A stretch of DNA of 11,824 bases from Candidatus Babelota bacterium (lineage in GTDB: Bacteria > Babelota > Babeliae > Babelales > Babelaceae): the NCBI GenBank assembly GCA_003484685.1, contig DNBB01000051.1, forward strand, positions 1-11,824, given 5' to 3'. The position numbers and the translations under genes are program-made. Shown here piece after piece: positions 6,564 through 11,824 of this stretch. Each line of letters begins with the position of its first letter. Position 1 is the stretch's first letter. Under the pieces are notes generated by a model. It ran no database searches and was not told the origin of the DNA. It saw only the letters and a program-made list of their open reading frames with translations.

Positions 6564-7466
6564 ATGGTTATGTCTATTTTAACGGCATTAATTATCTGTT
6601 TGGGTGGCTACACAACAATGTTTGGTCAGACGCAAGGGCAGCATCAAGAATTAACGGATGAGATACTTGCGGTTATCTATCATGCCGATGCAGCCGAAGT
6701 TGTCACACTTTCTGATATTCGGCGTCCGATGCTTGGAGGCGGCTTTGCGACGCTCAAGGATAAAGTACTAGAAGAGCTTATGATTATTGATGCTCAGACG
6801 TTGGGTATTTCAGTAACCCGAGAAGACGCGGAAGATTTTATGGCTAAATTACAGAAAACCCGCGGCATCCCCCGTTCTGAGATGTTGCGCATGTTTGAAG
6901 AATTTGGATATTCACTTGAGGAAGGGCTTGAAGCGCTTCGTCGTCGACAAATTATTGAACAGATCGTTGATTTTCGAGTTCGTTCTGACAAGCGCATGGT
7001 GGTTCAAAAAGAAGAAATGGTCACGTATCTAGAAGAGCACCCTCGCTATGATGACGCGCTATTGGTATTGGAGCAGGTTGCCGTTCCTGCGGACCAAGAC
7101 AAAGGAGATGCCTGGACACCTACAGAGCTTGACTCACTTTCATGGGAAGAGCCTTTTGAGGTGCGCGAGTCTGAGCTACCTGCTGATAAGCAGTTTGTTC
7201 TTAATGAACCTCTGGGCAAATTAGTTGGACGTGAAGTTACCGATGAGGGAATCGAGTTAACGCGTCTGGTTGAAAAGTACGATCGGGCTTTGATCCCTGT
7301 TGAAAGCCGGCTTGATGAAGCGGCGATGGTTTTGGGACAACAGCGTTTTATAACTGTTATGACAGATTATCAAAAGATGCTGTTAGACCGTGCTTTGATT
7401 CGATTTAGTCACGAATCTGATCGATTAGAGGTTCTTGGCGATGGTGTGCAAGAACCTGTTCAATAA
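6564..7466 (+). CDS. SurA-like periplasmic chaperone (SurA N-domain, reduced parvulin domain)
   Basis: SurA-type chaperones carry unfolded outer-membrane proteins across the periplasm. The 300-residue product has a hydrophobic N-terminus (about 3-20), likely a signal peptide or anchor though it lacks the usual Lys/Arg before the core. A SurA-N-like domain follows (about 28-150): a Val-Thr-Leu-Ser 'VNxxxIT'-type start, KVLEELMIIDAQTLGISVT, then repeated helices through LEALRRRQIIEQIV. Residues ~165-255 look like a shortened parvulin domain without recognisable catalytic residues, and a C-terminal helix (about 255-291) matches SurA's return helix. In-frame TAG at 6537 rules out a longer N-terminus; GAGGG (6550-6554) is 9 nt upstream. 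I saw no good promoter in the 74-bp gap after the terminator. Its last 62 bp overlap the convergent sbcD gene. Confidence 0.72.
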   Translation: MVMSILTALIICLGGYTTMFGQTQGQHQELTDEILAVIYHADAAEVVTLSDIRRPMLGGGFATLKDKVLEELMIIDAQTLGISVTREDAEDFMAKLQKTRGIPRSEMLRMFEEFGYSLEEGLEALRRRQIIEQIVDFRVRSDKRMVVQKEEMVTYLEEHPRYDDALLVLEQVAVPADQDKGDAWTPTELDSLSWEEPFEVRESELPADKQFVLNEPLGKLVGREVTDEGIELTRLVEKYDRALIPVESRLDEAAMVLGQQRFITVMTDYQKMLLDRALIRFSHESDRLEVLGDGVQEPVQ

Positions 7467-8700
7467 GGGTATCTTGCGGTAATTCAGAAGAATCAATGAT
7501 GCGCTGAAGCTTTTGTTGAATTCGTTTTATTTTACCCTCGCTAACTTCTTGGGTTTGTAGAAAGGTCACAAGCGATTCTTGGGTGCTCATTTGCGTCGAT
7601 AGGCGGGCCCTGATGGGGCGCGGGGTGTTTTGAACTATCGGAATAATACAGGCAATGTGATGTGCATGACTACAGGCCGCATGAATAGCCTTTAAATCAA
7701 CAGGTTGTGTTACGTCCGGTGGTATTATGTACGTTATCTTAACAATAGCTTTGTGTATATTATGGCGGGCAATTTCTTGAACAAGCTGTTGCGTCGGTTG
7801 AGTTGTCGCGTTGAGCGTGAGTCGTATTTCCACAAAAGGGCGCACGGGCGTTGGCACAAAAGTAACCCGTGCCATGCTTTTGTTGGGGATCGTAACTAAG
7901 CAAAATCCTTTGGTGTCTTTAATTTCTCCAAAATCGATTCGTTCTACTGATCCGGAATAAACAATTGGCGGTGTTTGTGCAGGATTAACTTGTTGATACC
8001 TGTGCAGATGGCCAAGGGCGATGTAATCGATCCCGGGAAGTGCAAGTTGTGAGGGAAGAAAGATTGGATCTTGTCCGGTAGTGGCACATTTTTCAGATCC
8101 AGAGAACGTTCCCGTGCTTGCGGTAAGGTGCCCTGCAAGAATCGCTGGGTTGTGAGGATTGAGTTGAGCAGCAAGCTTTTGCATCTCAGTACTAAGAAGA
8201 CGACTTATTTCTTGAGTTATTTGGCCGCTTCGCGTGCTTAATGGTGCCTGATTAAGCGATAGCGTATTTCTCGTGGGCCAGGGAATACCAATGATTTGTA
8301 CAGGGCCGTTTTTGGTCGATACGATGAGCAAGGTTGGCTTGCTAACTACATGAAAGCCCTCCACGGGAAGCTTATCAAAGAGGTCTAGCGTATGTGATTT
8401 GCCGAAGCTTCCGGGTATATCGTGGTTGCCAACAATGAGGATAACAGGAATTTTTGCTTGATACAACCGTAAGAGGTTTTCCAGAAGTAGGCGCTGTTGG
8501 GTAGGTGTCGGATGTGCTGTTTTGTAGGCATCCCCACACATTAAAAAGAAGTCGACATTGTGTTCTATGGCTTTTGTTACGACAAAAGAGAATGCGTTAT
8601 GAAAATCAAGCAGCCGGGTGTGGATCCCTGTTTGAGGATCCACACGTCCGTAGTTTTCTACTCCATAGTGAAGGTCGGCAGTGTGAACAAAAGTTATCAT
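7405..8700 (-). CDS. sbcD: Exonuclease subunit SbcD (Mre11-type calcineurin-like phosphoesterase)
   Basis: SbcD is the nuclease subunit that works with the SbcC ATPase to cleave hairpins and process DNA ends. The 431-residue product has the metallophosphoesterase motifs in order: HTADLHYG (6-13; Asp9, His11), MCGDAY (54-59; Asp57), VGNHD (90-94), GHLTAS (190-195; His191) and ALGHLHRY (228-235; GHxH). A less conserved capping region follows from about residue 270. Length is close to E. coli SbcD (400). The ATG at 8700 overlaps the glmU stop in an ATGA arrangement, with AGGCGG just upstream inside glmU, so translation is coupled to glmU. sbcC is not adjacent in this window. The 3' end overlaps the convergent SurA-like gene by 62 bp, and a perfect inverted repeat lies at codons ~19-28. 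Confidence 0.92.
   Translation of the reverse strand: MITFVHTADLHYGVENYGRVDPQTGIHTRLLDFHNAFSFVVTKAIEHNVDFFLMCGDAYKTAHPTPTQQRLLLENLLRLYQAKIPVILIVGNHDIPGSFGKSHTLDLFDKLPVEGFHVVSKPTLLIVSTKNGPVQIIGIPWPTRNTLSLNQAPLSTRSGQITQEISRLLSTEMQKLAAQLNPHNPAILAGHLTASTGTFSGSEKCATTGQDPIFLPSQLALPGIDYIALGHLHRYQQVNPAQTPPIVYSGSVERIDFGEIKDTKGFCLVTIPNKSMARVTFVPTPVRPFVEIRLTLNATTQPTQQLVQEIARHNIHKAIVKITYIIPPDVTQPVDLKAIHAACSHAHHIACIIPIVQNTPRPIRARLSTQMSTQESLVTFLQTQEVSEGKIKRIQQKLQRIIDSSELPQDTLIEQVLAHHRQEPLIDQIRD
8618..8645. repeat. Perfect 10-bp inverted repeat (hairpin) inside the 5' part of sbcD
   Basis: GTGTGGATCC (8618-8627), an 8-nt spacer and GGATCCACAC (8636-8645) form a perfect stem. It lies 55-82 nt downstream of the sbcD start and encodes residues around RVDPQTGIHT. 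No T-run follows on the minus strand, so it is not a standard terminator. It may be a chance product of the codons, or an mRNA structure affecting expression of sbcD relative to glmU. Confidence 0.8.
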
Positions 8701-10124
8701 GCCGCCTGTTCTTGAGGTTCAGATTTTTCCGGGTATGTTTTGGCGAGCGTGTTGTGCCGCAATGTTTCGGAATAATTATCCCGTGTTGATTGTGGCGAGC
8801 GACTGACTGAAAATGCATTATCAGGAACATCTTCTGTTAGTACGGAACCTGCCCCGGTGACGGCATTTTTGCCAATGGTTATTGGGGCAATAAGTGCATT
8901 GTTGCTGCCGATCATGGCCCGATCCTTGATAACGGTTTTATGTTTCGAAATTCCATCGAAGTTACAAGTAATAGTTCCGGCGCCAATGTTTGCTTGCATG
9001 CCAATACAGGTGTCGCCCATGTAGGTTAGGTGCTTGGCTTTGGTGCGTGCGCCGGCGGAGCTTCGATTCATTTCAACGAAATTACCAATAATTGCTCGTT
9101 CGCCGACTGAGCTTGACCGTAACTTGGCAAATGGTCCAACTTCAGCGCTTTGGTGAACGATTGAGTTGATAATTACGCTGTGTGGTTGTATGAGCGCGCC
9201 GTCGTGGATGGTGCTGTCGGTAATGCATGAATAGGCGCCGATTGAGCAGCCATGACCGATATGAGTGTTGCCGGTAAGAATGCATCCTGGCCAAATAACG
9301 GTGTCGTTTTCAATGGTAACATTCAGATCCAAGTAGACGTTTTGTGCTGCGATGAAGCGGACTCCATGGTTCATCCAGTGGGTAATGAGTTCTGAACGTT
9401 TGATGTGCTCAACAGCCCAGAGGTCCTTGAGGTTATTGACGCCGCGAATGGTGTCAAATGGAGCTGTTATGGTGCATACGCGGCTGCCTTGTGCGTTAGC
9501 TGCGCCAATTAAATCGGTAATGAAAATTTCACCTGATGTTGGATCTGGTGCAAGTTCAGTTAACGTCTGGTCCAAGAATGATTTTTTAAATACATAAATA
9601 CCCGCGTTGATGAAATTGCTTTCGGTAAACGCATCAGGATTGTACTTGGTTTCGACGATTTCAACCGATTCGCCATGTTTTACGACACGGCCATATCCTG
9701 AGGATGATGGTGAAAAGCTGTGGGAAATAATAAAGCTAGCGGCAGCTTCTTCGTGCATGTGTTTTTCGAGCAATGTTTCGAGTAATTCTTGGGTGATAAG
9801 CGGTACATCTCCGTTCATTACTAAGATGTGTTCGGCAGAAGTGCTTGGCAATGAGCAAAGTAAGGCATGACCAGTGCCTTTGGCGTCCTTTTGTTCAACA
9901 TACGTGATATTGGGAATATCATGGCATGCAAGGGTCGCGATGATGTCTTCTTTTTGGTGTCCTACAACGCAAATGGTAGGAATGTGCATTTTTGTTAAGA
10001 GTTTTGCGGGATAGGCTATTAACTCTTGGCCACAAATAATGTGACAGAGTTTTGTTTTTTTTGTATTAAACCGCGCTGATTTGCCGGCGGCTAATACCAC
10101 GGCTTGAACGTTAGAAAAGGACAT
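8697..10124 (-). CDS. glmU: Bifunctional GlmU: N-acetylglucosamine-1-phosphate uridyltransferase / glucosamine-1-phosphate acetyltransferase
   Basis: GlmU acetylates glucosamine-1-phosphate and then couples it to UTP to give UDP-GlcNAc, the precursor of peptidoglycan and lipopolysaccharide; it feeds the pathway containing MurB. The 475-residue product (E. coli: 456) has an N-terminal uridyltransferase domain with LAAGKSARF (11-19; canonical GxGTRM here reads GKSARF), KGTGHA (82-87), NGDVPL (104-109), GYGR (143-146) and FINAGIYVF (171-179). A left-handed beta-helix acetyltransferase domain follows (from about 255) with IGNFVEMNRS (346-355), KAKHLTYMGD (362-371; catalytic His365, preceded by Lys where Asn is usual) and GAGTITCNFDG (381-391). 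The extra length is a polar C-terminal tail. It is followed by sbcD with an ATGA overlap and is divergent from the beta-barrel gene. Confidence 0.96.
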   Translation of the reverse strand: MSFSNVQAVVLAAGKSARFNTKKTKLCHIICGQELIAYPAKLLTKMHIPTICVVGHQKEDIIATLACHDIPNITYVEQKDAKGTGHALLCSLPSTSAEHILVMNGDVPLITQELLETLLEKHMHEEAAASFIISHSFSPSSSGYGRVVKHGESVEIVETKYNPDAFTESNFINAGIYVFKKSFLDQTLTELAPDPTSGEIFITDLIGAANAQGSRVCTITAPFDTIRGVNNLKDLWAVEHIKRSELITHWMNHGVRFIAAQNVYLDLNVTIENDTVIWPGCILTGNTHIGHGCSIGAYSCITDSTIHDGALIQPHSVIINSIVHQSAEVGPFAKLRSSSVGERAIIGNFVEMNRSSAGARTKAKHLTYMGDTCIGMQANIGAGTITCNFDGISKHKTVIKDRAMIGSNNALIAPITIGKNAVTGAGSVLTEDVPDNAFSVSRSPQSTRDNYSETLRHNTLAKTYPEKSEPQEQAA

Positions 10125-10282
10125 TATACCTCCCCCGGATATGTCGAGTACATAGTACGATTACTGTAGTAACATAGAACGCTTTTTCCGGCAACCACGG
10201 CTTTTGCTTTCAAAAAATAGGAAAAATCGTATCCTTACTAGTATGAAAGGAACGTAGTATTTTCCAAGTAGGAAGCTGAAGT
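10125..10282. other. Divergent intergenic region between glmU and the beta-barrel gene
   Basis: These 158 bp should hold promoters in both directions. On the minus strand a very strong Shine-Dalgarno GGGGGAGG (10136-10129) sits 4 nt before the glmU ATG. On the plus strand AGGAAG (10270-10275) sits 7 nt before ATG at 10283. Several TACTAT/TAGTAT hexamers could be -10 elements, but none has a good -35 partner at 16-18 nt, so I do not call a specific promoter. No terminator or RNA gene was seen. Confidence 0.5.
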
Positions 10283-11566
10283 ATGCGGAATCACGTACAA
10301 AATTTATTACTAAAAACTATCGGTTGGGTCGCATTAGCGCCGGTTGCACTGGCGTTTTCTTTGGGCGCTATGACGGTTGACCAGCGCTTTTTTGTCCCCT
10401 TTCTTGAACGAAATCCTTTGATTGGAGAGCGTAAATCGTGCGCTGTTAATTTGCAACCGTATATATTGTTGGCGGACAAATCCTTTAATGAGTATGGGGA
10501 GGAATGCGAGCTATTTGCCTATGATGGTGCTGCATACGGTTTGCGTTACCTTGATGATGCGGTCGTTGCTTCAGGTCGACGGAATACTTCGTTGATCAAG
10601 AGTGAATGGCAGTCTAAACTGCTTGATGGCCCATATATTACGCGAGGGCGGATGGTTGGTAAGGGAATAGCTTTTACTGCTTATTTTTCTCCGCGTAGTT
10701 GCTTCGGCTTTGGTGGCCGTATTGGTGCCATGGAGGTTGATTCGGAGCTTGAGCTTATTCGGGATACGACTTCGTTTGACGCAGTGGTTAATGGATATGG
10801 AGACGAACAGGAATTGATAGCATTGCAATCTTCATTACATCAGGCGCTTGATCTGGAGCCAGCATGTTGGCAAGGATCGGGTTCGACTGATGCGGAGCTC
10901 TTTGCACGGCTATATTTTGATCGAGATTATTTCCTTTGGTGTCGGTATATTTCGCTTGGTGCCGAAATTGGTGCGGTACTTCCTACGGGGCGTAAGCGTG
11001 ATATTGCAAACCCTGCTTCTCTGCCTTTTGGCAACCCGGGTTTTGGATGGTACTTTGAGGGCTCTGCTGAAGTCTTGCTTAAAAAAGATATTTGGTTCTT
11101 TTTGATCGGGCGTGTGCAAAAACGCTTTGCGACGTCTGATTTAAATGAACGTATGAGTATTGAGCGGGAACCGTGGCGATTTGGGTCTTTGGTTGGTAGC
11201 CTTTGGGTCAATCCTGGATTTACCTTTGCGCTTTCACCGTACATAGTCTTTGAAGGTATGCGTGATGGACTTGGTTTTCGAGTTGGATATACGCTTGTTT
11301 GGCATGCCAAAGACCGCGTACTTCCTGTCGCCTATGAGCCAGTAGTGCAAAATAAGCAGCCAGAAATGACACGGTATCAGGACGCTTCTGAATGGGGTTC
11401 TGAGCGGGTACATGCGGGTGTTTTGTATGATTTTAGTCGTGGAAAAAAGATTCGTGGATGGGAGCCGGTGATTGCGGCAACGGTAGATGTACCCACGGCA
11501 TGGTTCGTGGGAAAGCGCTCTTTTAAGTCCTTTGGTATTTCAATTGGCCTTGAAACATCGTTTTAG
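10283..11566 (+). CDS. Predicted outer-membrane beta-barrel protein, family not recognised
   Basis: The product has 427 residues and a signal peptide: MRNHVQNLLLK, a hydrophobic core, and an ALA|FS cleavage site after about residue 24. The mature protein is rich in alternating hydrophobic/polar strands with aromatic ends, for example GIAFTAYFSPRSCFGFGGRIGAM, FGWYFEGSAEVLL, GFTFALSPYIVFEGM and GLGFRVGYTLVWHA. It ends in GISIGLETSF; a C-terminal Phe after alternating hydrophobic positions is the classical signal for barrel assembly by the BAM machinery. Four Cys occur in the mature protein's first two-thirds (SCAV, ECEL, SCFG, ACWQ), possibly disulphide-forming in the periplasm. I recognise no named family; an OMP of a Dependentiae-like bacterium is a guess. 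mreB follows after 37 bp with no terminator between, so the two may be co-transcribed. Confidence 0.75.
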   Translation: MRNHVQNLLLKTIGWVALAPVALAFSLGAMTVDQRFFVPFLERNPLIGERKSCAVNLQPYILLADKSFNEYGEECELFAYDGAAYGLRYLDDAVVASGRRNTSLIKSEWQSKLLDGPYITRGRMVGKGIAFTAYFSPRSCFGFGGRIGAMEVDSELELIRDTTSFDAVVNGYGDEQELIALQSSLHQALDLEPACWQGSGSTDAELFARLYFDRDYFLWCRYISLGAEIGAVLPTGRKRDIANPASLPFGNPGFGWYFEGSAEVLLKKDIWFFLIGRVQKRFATSDLNERMSIEREPWRFGSLVGSLWVNPGFTFALSPYIVFEGMRDGLGFRVGYTLVWHAKDRVLPVAYEPVVQNKQPEMTRYQDASEWGSERVHAGVLYDFSRGKKIRGWEPVIAATVDVPTAWFVGKRSFKSFGISIGLETSF

Positions 11567-11603
11567 TCGTAAGGTTTGAGTGTAGTGCACGGGAAGAAAA
11601 AAG

Positions 11604-11824
11604 ATGATAGAACGTTTTATGCCAGCGCGTCGCCTGGCTCGGCTATTTTCTAGTGATGTAGCAATTGATTTGGGTACGGCCAATACGGTAGTTTATGTTC
11701 CTGGTCGGGGAATAGTCTTAAATGAGCCATCGGTTGTTGCGGTTAGGTCGGGGAGTACCCATGTGCTTGCGGTTGGTCGCGAAGCCAAGGAGATGTTGGG
11801 TAAAACACCCGAGAGCATTGTTGC
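11604..11824 (+). CDS. mreB: Rod shape-determining protein MreB, N-terminal 73 residues (runs off the right edge)
   Basis: MreB is the bacterial actin homologue that forms membrane-associated filaments directing lateral wall synthesis. The visible product begins MIERFMPARRLARLFSSDVA, then IDLGTANTVVYVPGRGIVLNEPSVVAV, which is the actin-fold phosphate-1 loop (DLGTANT) and the strand following it, then AVGREAKEMLGKTPESI, all typical of MreB. The first ~16 residues are longer than in many MreBs and look amphipathic with several Arg, which suits membrane attachment. GGGAAG (11591-11596) is 7 nt before ATG. It probably leads or joins a wall-elongation operon continuing to the right, though mreC/mreD are outside the window. 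Confidence 0.93.
   Translation, partial: MIERFMPARRLARLFSSDVAIDLGTANTVVYVPGRGIVLNEPSVVAVRSGSTHVLAVGREAKEMLGKTPESIV

Noticed and set aside
1..11824. CRISPR array, toxin-antitoxin pair, phage or transposon content
   Set aside because: No regularly spaced repeats, no small paired genes, no integrase or transposase motifs, and the genes form an ordinary chromosomal housekeeping set.

Overview
The window looks like chromosome from a Gram-negative-type bacterium with an outer membrane and a peptidoglycan wall. It carries wall-precursor genes (murB, glmU), the start of mreB, the lipoprotein signal peptidase lspA, a predicted lipoprotein chaperone, a SurA-like chaperone and a predicted outer-membrane beta-barrel that ends in Phe. 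The standard bacterial code works throughout, genes are tightly packed, and I see no tRNA, rRNA, CRISPR array, prophage or insertion sequence. The divergent MurB, the divergent PgpA-like protein and the unfamiliar barrel suggest an under-sampled lineage. My impression is a Dependentiae (TM6/Babeliae)-like bacterium, but this is an inference from protein style and is untested.

Layout. At the left edge, on the minus strand, is the 5' end of a secreted protein gene (1-237), preceded by murB (323-1288, minus). A 131-bp divergent region then leads to a plus-strand cluster: pheT (1420-3750), lspA (overlapping pheT by 1 bp), a pgpA-like gene (overlapping lspA by 14 bp) and comF. A good sigma70-type promoter (5337-5365) starts the next unit, a PpiC/SurA-like lipoprotein gene (5421-6428) closed by a textbook intrinsic terminator (6456-6489). 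A second SurA-like gene (6564-7466) follows and runs tail-to-tail into sbcD with a 62-bp coding overlap. On the minus strand glmU (10124-8697) and sbcD (8700-7405) are translationally coupled through an ATGA overlap. A 158-bp divergent region separates glmU from a plus-strand beta-barrel gene (10283-11566), followed after 37 bp by the start of mreB (11604 to the window end).

How the genes fit together. Much of the content concerns envelope building. GlmU makes UDP-GlcNAc and MurB makes UDP-MurNAc from it. MreB organises wall synthesis. LspA matures lipoproteins such as the PpiC-like one downstream, and the two SurA-like proteins could escort outer-membrane proteins such as the barrel at 10283. 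PheT (without PheS nearby), ComF and SbcD are housekeeping or DNA-processing genes carried in the same units. I do not see a clearly new multi-gene system. The most unusual items are the PgpA-like protein with altered active-site motifs, the paired chaperones with degenerate parvulin domains, the glmU-sbcD coupling with a perfect hairpin inside sbcD, and the convergent coding overlap.
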